Positions 16,171 to 25,375 of a DNA stretch of 64,000 nucleotides are shown one piece after another (positions within the stretch are counted from its first letter, which is position 1; every line of letters begins with the position of its first letter). The position numbers and the translations under genes were made by a program. The stretch spans positions 4,960,001-5,024,000 of the forward strand of contig NZ_CP009279.1 in NCBI RefSeq assembly GCF_000758545.1, written 5' to 3'. The stretch is from Paenibacillus sp. FSL H7-0737 (GTDB lineage: Bacteria > Bacillota > Bacilli > Paenibacillales > Paenibacillaceae). Under the pieces are notes generated by a model. That model was not told where the DNA came from and ran no database searches. It saw only the letters and a list, made by a program, of their open reading frames with translations.

Positions 16171-16436
16171 ATGAATCAAAAAAAAATCCATTTTGCGTGG
16201 TGGGTATTAGTAGTACTTGTTTAAATGGTTGGCGTTGCAAAAAGTGGCGTTATGACCGCAGGCGGGCTATTTTTGGCACTAACAATGATCTTATCGTTAT
16301 TGCCGCAGACATTAATGAGATAGCGCTAGAGAAAGTAAGCCAGAAACAGAATGTTTATGGAATGAAATTTAATCTTGTCTCAGATGAGGATTGGCAGAAA
16401 ATTAATTCCATCGATGGAGGATACTCAGCTCAATAA
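16171..16436 (+). pseudogene. Composite remnant: MFS N-terminus joined to a deleted SDR
   Basis: A good ribosome binding site (GAGGAGG) precedes ATG 16171, which opens MNQKKIHFAWWVLVVLV, a recognisable N-terminus of an OFA-like MFS transporter. A TAA at 16222-16224 interrupts it, and the same frame continues as MVGVAKSGVMTAGGLFL before losing similarity near 16275. From there another frame gives pieces of a short-chain dehydrogenase: VIAADINEIALEKV, then SDEDWQKI, then the SDR C-terminus IDGGYSAQ. Internal SDR parts, including the active-site region, are absent. This looks like two neighbouring genes fused by deletions and now decaying. Confidence 0.75.
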
Positions 16437-16440
16437 CGAT

Positions 16441-16479
16441 AATGACAGCCCTCAAGTTAAATGAGGGCTGTCATTTTTT
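16441..16479. terminator. Bidirectional terminator
   Basis: Perfect 14-base stem AATGACAGCCCTCA / TGAGGGCTGTCATT with a seven-base loop, followed by T4 in addition to the two T of the stem. It follows the pseudogene on the plus strand and the small membrane protein on the minus strand. Confidence 0.9.
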
Positions 16480-16492
16480 CATTACAAGGCCA

Positions 16493-16681
16493 TTAGAAGA
16501 TCCATATGAGTAAGAAAATAACTGCAATTATTGCCACCACGATGAACAGATTGGTTACCTCGCTCCAAAATCCAGGAACACCTTGTGTATGATATTTTTG
16601 CGCATTGACATCATGGTTTGCTTTATGACCGCCAGGGTCCGTCACATTTGGATTAGGTCCTGGATCAAAAAAGTCAGACAT
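16493..16681 (-). CDS. Small protein with one C-terminal membrane helix
   Basis: A 62-residue protein. The N-terminal part MSDFFDPGPNPNVTDPGGHK is polar and rich in Pro and Gly, and the last 20 residues (LFIVVAIIAVIFLLIWIF) form one membrane helix. I chose the ATG at 16681, nine bases after AAAGGTG, rather than a TTG four codons upstream. I do not recognise the family. It stands alone between two convergent-looking units and ends at a strong terminator. Confidence 0.6.
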   Translation of the reverse strand: MSDFFDPGPNPNVTDPGGHKANHDVNAQKYHTQGVPGFWSEVTNLFIVVAIIAVIFLLIWIF

Positions 16682-16755
16682 AGAAATCAACACCTTTCTC
16701 GATTATAAACCATATTATACCAGTTAATTCCCTTTTTAAAAATAATCTCCTTTGC

Positions 16756-17379
16756 TCAATTCATTTGAGAATGAAAATAAGGTAAGTGTTTCTTTGATAG
16801 AGCTTTTTCGATTAGTTCATGATCGTAGCCATATTTTTGCAATGCAGTAATAATCGCTTGTGTCCTGTCTGATCGTTGTCTTCTTAAATTTGATTCTAGC
16901 TGTATTTCTAGAGGAACCGTAGGAATAGTGTACCGTCCGATTGTCACATTCCTAAAATGATTCCAAATGAATTGTCCACCTTCCCATACCCCATCGCCAT
17001 CCATAGAATCAGGAATTCCCGCTGAGTTGGAGATATGAACGACTTCCACTTTAAACCCATCGATGATCCAACTCCCTTTTGTCCATGAAAAGCCTGAAGA
17101 AAAGGTCTGAGTGTATGTAGGTTCTTCTAAAGAGGATAACCAGTTCTCTCCATGAGGGAATTCACATTTACCCAGCAAGGAATATTCCTTCAGAAGTTCT
17201 GCAAATTGTGCAATCCCTTCTTTATTTTTTGTATAAATATCAACGTCTCCCGGAGTCATTTCACAGCCCTGTAAAACCGAACCCACCGAACCAAGCAAGA
17301 TCCATTCTAATTTCGAATTCACTTCCGATGAACAATAAAGCTCACATACCTTTGACAAAGCTATTTCCCAGCTATTCAT
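16756..17379 (-). CDS. Nucleotidyltransferase-like protein
   Basis: A 207-residue protein with the Pol-beta/MNT superfamily motif LLGSVGSVLQG followed by GDVDIYT (about 28-50), meaning the GS and D-x-D residues needed for metal and nucleotide binding are present. The remainder has no obvious fused domain. Such proteins can modify small molecules, proteins or antibiotics, and I cannot tell which. No antitoxin partner is adjacent, so a toxin-antitoxin pair is not supported. Start has a GGTGG site. Confidence 0.7.
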   Translation of the reverse strand: MNSWEIALSKVCELYCSSEVNSKLEWILLGSVGSVLQGCEMTPGDVDIYTKNKEGIAQFAELLKEYSLLGKCEFPHGENWLSSLEEPTYTQTFSSGFSWTKGSWIIDGFKVEVVHISNSAGIPDSMDGDGVWEGGQFIWNHFRNVTIGRYTIPTVPLEIQLESNLRRQRSDRTQAIITALQKYGYDHELIEKALSKKHLPYFHSQMN

Positions 17380-17476
17380 AATTCCACCCCAAATTGACTA
17401 GTAAGTTCGAGTACATGAAACCTTAATAACCTCAGATGCGTTAAAGAACTATACAAATTCACAGGAGGTTTTTAAA

Positions 17477-17677
17477 ATGAGATACAGTGCTGCAGGCGCG
17501 CGAATAACCTGTCCTTGTTGTCAAAACGATACCTTTCATCTGGATTATAAACTGCTTAACACAAGCGGAGCATCCTTTCTAGGATTTGACTGGGCGAATA
17601 AAAACGCTGCTATACTTATTTGTAAGAGATGCACCCATATCTCATGGTTTATGGAAGAACCAACATCAGATAACTAA
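17477..17677 (+). CDS. Small zinc-ribbon protein
   Basis: A 66-residue protein with CPCC (about 12-15) and CKRC (about 49-52), giving two pairs of cysteines for one zinc ribbon. Similar small proteins are annotated as DNA-binding or hypothetical. It has a strong AGGAGG site before ATG. No operon partner is visible. Confidence 0.65.
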   Translation: MRYSAAGARITCPCCQNDTFHLDYKLLNTSGASFLGFDWANKNAAILICKRCTHISWFMEEPTSDN

Positions 17678-17739
17678 ACACTACCAGATTTTTCTACATC
17701 CTCATTATAAAATATTTCTATAGACTATGCGTCCTTGAG

Positions 17740-17767
17740 CTGGATGCAATTGTTCTTTTGCATCCAG
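17740..17767. terminator. Inverted repeat downstream of the LysR gene
   Basis: Ten-base arms CTGGATGCAA / TTGCATCCAG around an eight-base loop, between the convergent zinc-ribbon and LysR genes. There is no T-run on either side, so it is only a probable terminator. Confidence 0.4.
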
Positions 17768-17800
17768 TTAAATACCTCTAGATAACCATCCCCGATTGTC

Positions 17801-18697
17801 TTAAGCCTCTTTGGATAACGATCCGAAATATTCTACAACTACCTTACGAAATTCCAGAGCAGCTCGCGAAATATACCGACTCTTGTGCCATATTAAAGCA
17901 ATTTCCCGTACCAATTCGTGATTCTTTATTTGGAGATATTTGATGTCTTCCCGTGAATTTCTTGCTGTACTTGGTATGAAGGCAAGACCAATCTCAGCTT
18001 CCACAAGAGTGATTAACCTTGCAGGTTCATCCCCCTCATACACATATTTAGGCGTAAATCCAACCGATTGGCACACAGAGTCTATTAAATCCCGAGTTCC
18101 ATAACCACTCTTAACCCCGACGAACCATTCATCTCTCAGCTCTATCAAAGATACGCTGCTTCGATCTGCCAACCGATGCCCCTTAGGAACGGCTACAAGG
18201 ATTGGGTCGATAAATACGACTTGGCATTCGATGTCGTCCCCTTCTAAAGGGGGTGAGGACAAGCAGAAATCCACCTCTCCTCTATCCAAAAGTGTAACCA
18301 TTTCCTTCGTAGTCAGCATCTGCACATGAAATTGAATATCAGGTCGCTTTTTTCGAAACTCGCGAAGGATATTGGGTAATGTACTGGCGGTGGTCACTGC
18401 TAATTCAAGCGTGTTATGTTCCGGGTGAGATAAATCGCTAAGCTCCTGCTTCCCCTGCTCCAATTCAAACAAAGCTCTTTCTGCACGGCGAAGGAATCTG
18501 CTTCCGAACTCATTCAGACGAAGGTTTCGCCCTACTCGATCGAATAAAGGGACCCCTAGATCCTCCTCCAAGCGCTGTATTGTTTTGCTAAGTGATGATT
18601 GAGTAACGTGCAGATTTCGCGCAGCTTCGGTCACATGTTCCAACCGAGCTACCGCGAGAAAATATTGCAGCTGTAGAAGTTCCATTTCGCACCCCAT
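17801..18697 (-). CDS. LysR-family transcriptional regulator
   Basis: A 298-residue regulator (294 if it starts at MELLQLQYF, 18685, the commoner LysR start). The N-terminal winged helix-turn-helix includes HVTEAARNLHVTQSSLSKTIQRLEEDLG. The remainder is the two-lobed effector domain with FHVQMLTTKEMVTLLDRGEVDFCLSS. It is divergent from the MFS gene at 18796, the standard layout for control of an exporter and of itself. The inducer is unknown. Confidence 0.92.
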   Translation of the reverse strand: MGCEMELLQLQYFLAVARLEHVTEAARNLHVTQSSLSKTIQRLEEDLGVPLFDRVGRNLRLNEFGSRFLRRAERALFELEQGKQELSDLSHPEHNTLELAVTTASTLPNILREFRKKRPDIQFHVQMLTTKEMVTLLDRGEVDFCLSSPPLEGDDIECQVVFIDPILVAVPKGHRLADRSSVSLIELRDEWFVGVKSGYGTRDLIDSVCQSVGFTPKYVYEGDEPARLITLVEAEIGLAFIPSTARNSREDIKYLQIKNHELVREIALIWHKSRYISRAALEFRKVVVEYFGSLSKEA

Positions 18698-18795
18698 TCA
18701 TTCCTTTAAGTCAATGAGAATATAACATAAAATGCGTTGGAATGAATAATTAAAATCAAGTAGGATGACATTAATACGCTTTAGGGGGACACAAA

Positions 18796-20187
18796 ATGAG
18801 TGCTCGGAATTGGTGGTTAATGATTTCAGTGGGGCTAGGGATACTATTGAACCCATTAAACTCTTCAATGGTTTCTGTTGCTATTCCAAGATTGCAAAAT
18901 GTATTCCAACTTGACTATACAGGTGTTTCCTGGATTATTTTTTCTTTCTACATCGCTAGTAGCATCGCTCAACCCGTCATGGGAAAGGCCAGCGATTTAT
19001 TTGGTAGGAGGAAGATATTTCTTACCGGGCTTGTAGTAGCCTTCATTGCCTCATTATTAGCTCCATTCGCACCAAGCTTCGCATGGCTCCTCGTGTTCCG
19101 CATTGTGCAAGCCATTGGAACAAGCATGATGGTTGCCGTCGGTATGGCTATAGTGCGAATTCATGTAACGGAAAAACAAGCGACAGCGCTGTCTGTTTTA
19201 TCCATCTTCCTATCTGGTGCGGCAGCCATTGGACCCTTTATTGGAGGGGTTATAATACACTGGTGGGGCTGGCCCGCTATCTTTTTCGTCAATATTCCAT
19301 TTGTGGTAGTGAGCTTTCTATTGTCTTGGAGAAATATCCCTAAGGAAAACTCGTCATTAACCGTTGCACCGGGCATGTCTCTTCGCAAATGGTTCGTTTG
19401 GATAGATGGATCAGGGATTCTGCTCTTCACAATGGGTCTGGTTGCCCTGCTCATTGGATTGCTCTCAGCAAAATCATCCGGGCACATCGCTGTAGGAAAT
19501 GTCATTGTTTCACTGATAGGACTCGCTCTGCTAGGGGTGTTCGTACGACATGAGTTAAAAGCGACTTCGCCTTTTATCCCTTTACGCACATTTGCTAAAT
19601 ATCCTGCAATGACATGGGTTAATGTGGAATTCATGCTCGTCAATGTACTCTTTTACTCACTCTTTTTCGGAGTTCCGTCCTACTTGCAAATGGTTCGCCA
19701 TGTCAGCGAGTATCAAACAGGGATACTTATGCTAACCTTAGGCCTGTGCTCTCTAGTTACTTCTCCAATAGCAGGACGATGGATCGATAAATCCGGACCA
19801 GGACCGGCACTACTAGTGTCTGCAATATTGATGACTGCGGGATCGGTATGGCTCGTGACATTGAATCAATCTTCACCGGTTATTAGCGTGTGCCTGGCTT
19901 TGGCTGCATTCGGGATTAGCAATGGGTTGAATAATGTAGGTATGCAAGCAGCTTTGTTCCAAAGTTCACCCAAGGAAATGATCGGCGTAGCATCCGGTTT
20001 ATTTAATACTTCAAGATATTTGGGAACCATTCTCTCTTCCTTGTTGATAGGCATCGTAATGAGAGGCAAGTTCAGCTTTGAGGGATTTCAAGTACTTGGG
20101 ATTATTCTCACGATCATTGCATTGTCTTTGGTATTCATGAGTCGGCGGCGCCGGAAGTCAGGGGAGTTGCAGGAGAGGATAAATTGA
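18796..20187 (+). CDS. MFS drug-efflux type transporter (DHA2-like, 14 TM)
   Basis: Integral membrane transporter of 463 residues with about 14 hydrophobic segments. Motif A is seen as GKASDLFGRRKIF after the second helix, and motif C-like glycine spacing in SGAAAIGPFIGGVIIHWWGW indicates a proton antiporter. It has a strong AGGGGGA site. The divergent LysR gene suggests inducible efflux of a small molecule. Confidence 0.88.
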   Translation: MSARNWWLMISVGLGILLNPLNSSMVSVAIPRLQNVFQLDYTGVSWIIFSFYIASSIAQPVMGKASDLFGRRKIFLTGLVVAFIASLLAPFAPSFAWLLVFRIVQAIGTSMMVAVGMAIVRIHVTEKQATALSVLSIFLSGAAAIGPFIGGVIIHWWGWPAIFFVNIPFVVVSFLLSWRNIPKENSSLTVAPGMSLRKWFVWIDGSGILLFTMGLVALLIGLLSAKSSGHIAVGNVIVSLIGLALLGVFVRHELKATSPFIPLRTFAKYPAMTWVNVEFMLVNVLFYSLFFGVPSYLQMVRHVSEYQTGILMLTLGLCSLVTSPIAGRWIDKSGPGPALLVSAILMTAGSVWLVTLNQSSPVISVCLALAAFGISNGLNNVGMQAALFQSSPKEMIGVASGLFNTSRYLGTILSSLLIGIVMRGKFSFEGFQVLGIILTIIALSLVFMSRRRRKSGELQERIN

Positions 20188-20209
20188 TGTGAAAAAAACT
20201 TTAATAAAG

Positions 20210-20244
20210 AAAGTCCCTATGACTAATCACATCATAGAGACTTT
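20210..20244. terminator. Terminator between convergent MFS and exported-protein genes
   Basis: Thirteen-base arms AAAGTCCCTATGA / TCATAGAGACTTT with one mismatch and a nine-base loop, in the 91-base gap between the two genes. Flanking A and T stretches fit use from both sides. Confidence 0.7.
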
Positions 20245-20278
20245 ATAATTGCAGTATTTTTAGTTGTTCCACACTAAC

Positions 20279-21211
20279 TTAATTACGATGTTCGTGTTCA
20301 TGATCCTCTTTCAATTGCTGCACTTGTTTACCCGTCAAGTCAATAGACTCTGTTGTAGTGGTATTAAATGCGGAGAGTTGAACATCCAAACTAGCAGCCA
20401 ACGTATGGGAGGTTCCTTGCGCATCCTTACCCACAAACGTAAGATCTAACTGCTGGTGCTGAAGCTCATTCGCTGGAGTGATATCAGCATTCAAACGGAT
20501 GCTTTGAATCTGTACACCGTTCGTCAGAGCAATTGCTTGGAAATCAAACAGGTTACGCTGAATTAGATCTTCTGGATCGTTCGAATCTACAGTGGTTTCC
20601 TTACTGGACTCATGATCCTTCTCTTCAGAAAGACTCTTGAACAAAACCGGGGCTAACGCCTGCACCACTGCCGGGATTTGCGCATTGTCAAGCTGCAGCG
20701 AGATATGCTTGGCACCGTCTTTATCGGTGGTAGATGTGATTTCGTTCTTCAAATTCCCAATCAGCGCATCCATTATTTTCTCTTCTTGGCTGCTTAGCCA
20801 AGCTGTTTCCGTTGACTCTTTCTCGGCTTCCTGATCCTTCTTATCCTGTAAATCCTGCTTTACGTAATAAGTATCGGAAGCATCACTCTTCCAGACTTGT
20901 CCGTCAGACTGACTGTAGAGGCTAAGTACCTGAGAACCTTGTGACCCGGTAATCTTCACATCGCCGCTGACCGCTTCATTTTGTAGGTTTGCTTTTATGC
21001 TTCCTTGTGCCTGACTCAGAATACTTCCGTTATCTTTAAACAACGCATTGGCTTGTACGGTAACACTCTGCGTATTCCCTGCCGTATTCTTAAGCGCAGC
21101 TTTGTAATCCTCATACCCAGAGGTTCCCGCAAACGCCGTCAACCCGCTAACTAACATAATAGCCCCGCTAATTCCTGCTGCACCTCCGGTGATTAGCCAT
21201 TTCTTCTTCAT
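20279..21211 (-). CDS. Exported protein of unknown function
   Basis: A 310-residue protein with a Sec-type N-terminal signal or anchor (KKKWLITGGAAGISGAIMLVSG) and no lipobox. The rest is hydrophilic and Gln/Ser/Asp-rich, with a YEDYKAALKNT segment just after the signal and an acidic, His-rich tail (KEDHEHEHRN) that could bind metal. It has no catalytic motif I recognise. A strong GGGAAGGG site precedes ATG. It appears monocistronic. Confidence 0.6.
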   Translation of the reverse strand: MKKKWLITGGAAGISGAIMLVSGLTAFAGTSGYEDYKAALKNTAGNTQSVTVQANALFKDNGSILSQAQGSIKANLQNEAVSGDVKITGSQGSQVLSLYSQSDGQVWKSDASDTYYVKQDLQDKKDQEAEKESTETAWLSSQEEKIMDALIGNLKNEITSTTDKDGAKHISLQLDNAQIPAVVQALAPVLFKSLSEEKDHESSKETTVDSNDPEDLIQRNLFDFQAIALTNGVQIQSIRLNADITPANELQHQQLDLTFVGKDAQGTSHTLAASLDVQLSAFNTTTTESIDLTGKQVQQLKEDHEHEHRN

Positions 21212-21307
21212 CCTTTTCCCTTCCCTTCATAACTTTTTTGGTCTTTCATATTAAGTTTAGGCGCAATTCCTAAATTCATCGTGAAGAGTCTATTAAATAA
21301 ATCTTAA

Positions 21308-22519
21308 CTACGATACATTTTGGAGTTCCTCGGTCACATTTTTTCTGTGAATAAATAATCGGGCAGGTGAGAGCAAGTAAACTACACTAATCAATCCAAA
21401 TAAACCGGCACTAACTTGAAAAGGTAGCAATTCATCTCCTGAGCTTCCCAACCATCCCCCTATCAAGGGGCCAATAACCACACCTAAGCCTTCTATAGAG
21501 AACAGTAATCCCCAGCTTATACCCACAGAATCTTCAGGAATATAACTGGCCATTAAGGCATTCCAAGAGGGTAGCAAAGCAGCATAAGCACACCCCAGCA
21601 GAAGTGAGAGGCCAATGGCGGCGGAAAAGGAGCTAATAGAAGTTAAGCCGAACAAGGCAACTGCAAACACGCCGAACCCAACAACGAGGAACCATTTACC
21701 CCCGACATGATCAAACCATTTTCCCATAGGCACGAGAAATAGAACTACCCCAGCTCCTCCCATAAATAGCACGATGGACAGCTGAGAATGCGACAGGCCT
21801 AAATGCGAAATGGCAAAGCTTGTTAGAAACGGAACCAGTATCCCGCCCGCTGTAGTTTGCAGTAGCATACCAGGAACCAGAAAACCGCCCTTCTTCACTT
21901 TGTTCCACAAAGAAACAAATTGTTGCCCTACAGATATATTCACGTTCCGCACCGATACCTTATTCATCTTCACAAGACCTACCATGATCCAACCAGCTAC
22001 AAAAAATAATCCAATCACACCAAGGGACAACGACATCCCACCGCCAATTAACAGATTCATAGTCACGGGTCCCAGACCTAAACCAGCCATCCAGTATACA
22101 TATAAGGTTCCCATCTGCTCTGCTCGTTTCTCCTCTGATACCTGGCTCATACAAATGATCCAGATCGGTGAGAATCCAGCTCCCAAGCAAGCAGAAGCTA
22201 CAATAAGTATCCACGGACTATGCGTTGTAACCATCAACAATAGTCCAATAAACCCGAGGAAGAACCCTCCATGTAGTACGGTTCGCCCATGAAATCTGTC
22301 TAAGAGATAGCCGATGAAGCTTTTGATCAAACTGTCCGTCAAATAGTGAGCGGAGACCGCAATGCCAACTACTGAGGTTGTAAGTCCCCAGCTAGTCAAT
22401 ACATAGGTTGGTAAGAAAGTAATCAGAACAGCTCCTCTTATCCACTCTATAAAGAAAAGGAGCATTGCAAGACGGGTGAACGTCTGCTGTCGTTTTTCTA
22501 CCTTGCTAATAGTATCCAT
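21308..22519 (-). CDS. MFS transporter next to MGDG-synthase-type glycosyltransferase
   Basis: About 403 residues with 12 hydrophobic segments. The loop FIGYLLDRFHGRTVLHGG after helix 2 is an MFS motif A variant. I use ATG 22519 (MDTISKVEK); a TTG at 22543 in frame is possible. The start overlaps the end of the glycosyltransferase gene, so the two are coupled. The pairing suggests a lipid- or glycolipid-related role, for example flipping or export, but that is inference. Confidence 0.82.
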   Translation of the reverse strand: MDTISKVEKRQQTFTRLAMLLFFIEWIRGAVLITFLPTYVLTSWGLTTSVVGIAVSAHYLTDSLIKSFIGYLLDRFHGRTVLHGGFFLGFIGLLLMVTTHSPWILIVASACLGAGFSPIWIICMSQVSEEKRAEQMGTLYVYWMAGLGLGPVTMNLLIGGGMSLSLGVIGLFFVAGWIMVGLVKMNKVSVRNVNISVGQQFVSLWNKVKKGGFLVPGMLLQTTAGGILVPFLTSFAISHLGLSHSQLSIVLFMGGAGVVLFLVPMGKWFDHVGGKWFLVVGFGVFAVALFGLTSISSFSAAIGLSLLLGCAYAALLPSWNALMASYIPEDSVGISWGLLFSIEGLGVVIGPLIGGWLGSSGDELLPFQVSAGLFGLISVVYLLSPARLFIHRKNVTEELQNVS

Positions 22520-23690
22520 GAATCGTCTTCGCCTGCCCTTCAACTATCATAGATTTCGCTGATGGAACTGACGGCTGTCTTAGCTTAATTGCATCTAAAG
22601 CTTCGGAGACGATACAATCTGAAGTGTATTTTCGTGAAAAAGCCTTCATACGCTGCTCCCTTTCTTCTCTGTACGCCATATGCTCCAATCGCTGAAGCTG
22701 CTCTACTAACTGCTCCTCATTTCGTGCGATCTCTATCAGATGGTGCCCAGATAACCATTCTGCATTGCCTGCTTCCTGGCCGGGGAGTGGTCGATAGACG
22801 ATAACCGGAAGTGTTTGAGCCATCGCCTCAGTCAAGGTAATCGCGCCCGCTTTGGTCAATAGACAGGAAGATATACACATCAGCTCCTGCATTTCTTCCG
22901 TATATCCCAAAATGTGAACTCGAGGATTCTCTTGAAACAGCTCTTTCGTAGCTGATCGAAGCTTATGATTATTTCCGCATAATACGATGACATCGAAGTT
23001 TGATTTAAGCAGTACTCTTTTTATTAAACTGCTAATGTCACCTAATACGCCGTAAGCTCCTGCCGCAAGTAATAGATGACGACGATTTCTGTCTAACTTA
23101 TGCTTGCGCAAAAGTCCTTCTCGATCCAGCGTTTGCTCAAAAGCCTCTCGTATTGGAATCCCGCTAACCACAAGCTTCTCTTCAGCAATCCCTGCCGATA
23201 TCAGCGTTGCCTTCATGCTTTCCGTAGCGATAAAATATTTCGTAGTTTGAGGATGGAGCCACCTGCCATGAACCACATAATCCGTCATCACCGTGAACAT
23301 GGGAATTCGACTTCCTGTTGTTGATGCAAGCTCAGCAGCGGCCAAATAAGGGAAGGTGTGAATAATAATATCCGGCTGTATATCGTCGATGATTCTTTGC
23401 ACTTTTCGCTTGCCCATAGAATGGATGAGTCTACCCATGAACTGCTCTGGTCTCATCTTGCTAGTCACTGTGTACAGTAATCCATAAAGTTCTTGTGTAA
23501 AGCCCGTACTGTTCAAATAGAATCTTCGGGACAGTTCATTCAGGTAAGGATGGACTACAGCGAATAGATCCATGGTGGTAATCCGACTGATACCTCTTCG
23601 TCTAAATGAATGTTCGATGGCCTCAGCCACTTTCATATGCCCGTCTCCAAATGCCGAAGTAACAATAAGTACTTTAGGATCTGTGTTCAT
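22506..23690 (-). CDS. UgtP/MGDG-synthase-family glycosyltransferase
   Basis: Peripheral membrane enzyme that would transfer a hexose from a nucleotide sugar to diacylglycerol. The N-terminal MGDG_synth domain contains VTSAFGDGHMKVAEAIEHSF (about residues 10-29), and a GT28-like C-terminal half has AGAITLTEAMAQTLPVIVY for donor binding. ATG 23690 (MNTDPKVLI) has AAGGAG eight bases upstream and is preferred over ATG 23711. At about 394 residues the length fits the family. It may supply glycolipid or lipoteichoic-acid anchors. Confidence 0.87.
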   Translation of the reverse strand: MNTDPKVLIVTSAFGDGHMKVAEAIEHSFRRRGISRITTMDLFAVVHPYLNELSRRFYLNSTGFTQELYGLLYTVTSKMRPEQFMGRLIHSMGKRKVQRIIDDIQPDIIIHTFPYLAAAELASTTGSRIPMFTVMTDYVVHGRWLHPQTTKYFIATESMKATLISAGIAEEKLVVSGIPIREAFEQTLDREGLLRKHKLDRNRRHLLLAAGAYGVLGDISSLIKRVLLKSNFDVIVLCGNNHKLRSATKELFQENPRVHILGYTEEMQELMCISSCLLTKAGAITLTEAMAQTLPVIVYRPLPGQEAGNAEWLSGHHLIEIARNEEQLVEQLQRLEHMAYREEREQRMKAFSRKYTSDCIVSEALDAIKLRQPSVPSAKSMIVEGQAKTIHGYY

Positions 23691-23788
23691 GACAAAGCTC
23701 CTTTTTCTCATGGCCTCCTCTAACTCTAACTCTGAATCGTAAAGGGATAGTAAAGGGATTCTTAACTGAATATTAACTTCAATATTTT

Positions 23789-24568
23789 CTAAAGAGAGAC
23801 CTCGTCTGTCTTTGTCTTGGTTAAATAGATAACTAACCCTAGAATAATAACAATAAAAATAATACTTGTTCCCGTTGTGCCCAGTTCTAGCCCACCTTCA
23901 CTTCGGTCCTGTGAAAGATAGTCACCTAGTGATGCTCCTAATGGGCGAGTCAGAATATAAGCAAACCAGAAGGCAGTTACTGCATTTAGCTTAAAGCGAT
24001 AAGCGAGTGTTATCGCGCCAATCAGAGCGGCAAAAATAATAGCTGAAAGTAGGTATCCCCAGTTCAGACTTTCTGCAACTAAATCACCTGCGGCTGTCCC
24101 TAAGGCAAAGGTAAATAGAATCGTTAGCCAATAGAACATCTCGCGCTTTTTGGTAGTAATCGAATGGATGGATAACGTCTTCTGACTGGCATACCAGACT
24201 CCAAAGGTCAGGATTAAGAGTACAGAAAAAACAATAGTGGTCGTCTCCAGCGATACGCCCAGATTGTCCACCAGATTGTCAGTGATGAGCGTACCGACCA
24301 CACTGATTAATACAACTGCAAGCCAATATAGAGCAGGTACGTATTTTGTAGCAGTCATCTGGAAGTATAGTGCTGCAATCAGTAGTCCACCCATCACCAA
24401 GGTTGTGTTGGTCAAGCCCCAGTAGAGGTTAAAATTGAGAAAATCCGCTGCCGTCTCCCCCACGGTGGTAGCCATAATCTTTATGATCCAGAAAAAAATC
24501 GTAACCTGTGGCACCTTGTTCCATAATTTCTGATCTTCTTTTAATAATGAACTGGTTTCCTTCACCAA
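23789..24568 (-). CDS. DUF347-repeat membrane protein (COG4705-like)
   Basis: Polytopic membrane protein of 259 residues built from four repeats, each with a G-[ED]-x-x-x-D core: ATTVGETAADFL (about 33-44), VGTLITDNLVDN, LGTAAGDLVAES and TRPLGASLGDYLSQ. The repeats match the family described as membrane-anchored proteins of unknown function. It starts with GTG behind AGGGGAGATG. It follows the ABC exporter genes on the same strand with a 57-base gap and might be cotranscribed. Confidence 0.8.
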   Translation of the reverse strand: MVKETSSLLKEDQKLWNKVPQVTIFFWIIKIMATTVGETAADFLNFNLYWGLTNTTLVMGGLLIAALYFQMTATKYVPALYWLAVVLISVVGTLITDNLVDNLGVSLETTTIVFSVLLILTFGVWYASQKTLSIHSITTKKREMFYWLTILFTFALGTAAGDLVAESLNWGYLLSAIIFAALIGAITLAYRFKLNAVTAFWFAYILTRPLGASLGDYLSQDRSEGGLELGTTGTSIIFIVIILGLVIYLTKTKTDEVSL

Positions 24569-24625
24569 TCATCTCCCCTTCCTTTAGCGAAACAAATGTT
24601 ACAAGAATCAAGAATAGCTCTAAGG

Positions 24626-25375
24626 CTAAACTTCCTTCCGATCAAAGAAGATGTAACCCATCGATAGAAATAACATTAATCCTGAGAGTAAGAACAAGGA
24701 AGTTGTGGCAAGTCTGCCTGCGGAAATCGTATGACTTAACCATAGAGAGTACCAATCTGTATAAGAAACTATAGAAAAGGATGAGAATCCACTTATAAAG
24801 TAAGGCACAGCTTTGGCTCCGCTGAAGACAAAGATTGAGAACACTAGAAACCCACCTGCGCTGCGAAAAAATTGAGCGATGAACACAAACAAGGCAGCCA
24901 GTGACCACATGGAGAGAAACGCCGCTGTATAAGCTTTTATCAAGCCAATAATGCCTACGCTCCCTATATTCAAAGTTCCAAACAAGAAGCTACATAAAGT
25001 GCTCACTATCCCTAATAGAAGAAGCAGTCCTCCGATCGCTATCCCAAGCGTGAGGAACTTAGCGGCGTACGCTCCCAATCGCGTAATCGGTTTGAGTAAC
25101 GTCAGCTTCAAGGTACGAGAGGAAACCTCTTGTGGAAAAAGCTCAGAGATCTCTACGAACATAAACAATGGAATTAGGAATGTTGTGTAAATCCCCAGCA
25201 TCTGGACTGGATAGGAGGAGCCAACAGCGACAAGGCCCAAAATAGGGTGAAGCGCTTGAAATAAAAACACTAGCAATAGTGGAATAAAGGCAGAAATAAT
25301 GAAGAACATTAGGGTCTTTTTGCGGTAAAACATCAGTAGCAGCTCATTTTTAATACCCGCTCTTAAGCCGTCCAT
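24626..25375 (-). CDS. ABC-2 type transporter permease
   Basis: Membrane subunit of an exporter, about 249 residues with six hydrophobic segments and the ABC-2-like EVSSRTLKLTLLKPITRLGAYAAKF helix after helix 2. ATG 25375 has AGGAGGTG seven bases upstream, within the end of the ATPase gene, so the two are translationally coupled. The layout resembles bacitracin or lantibiotic self-protection exporters. Confidence 0.85.
   Translation of the reverse strand: MDGLRAGIKNELLLMFYRKKTLMFFIISAFIPLLLVFLFQALHPILGLVAVGSSYPVQMLGIYTTFLIPLFMFVEISELFPQEVSSRTLKLTLLKPITRLGAYAAKFLTLGIAIGGLLLLLGIVSTLCSFLFGTLNIGSVGIIGLIKAYTAAFLSMWSLAALFVFIAQFFRSAGGFLVFSIFVFSGAKAVPYFISGFSSFSIVSYTDWYSLWLSHTISAGRLATTSLFLLSGLMLFLSMGYIFFDRKEV

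Noticed and set aside
16197-16436. A 79-residue ORF read as one protein
   Set aside because: Its first third is an out-of-frame shadow of the MFS remnant and the rest is SDR fragments; it has no ribosome binding site of its own.
16756-17677. Nucleotidyltransferase plus zinc-ribbon as a toxin-antitoxin pair
   Set aside because: The genes are on opposite strands and there is no HEPN or antitoxin partner.
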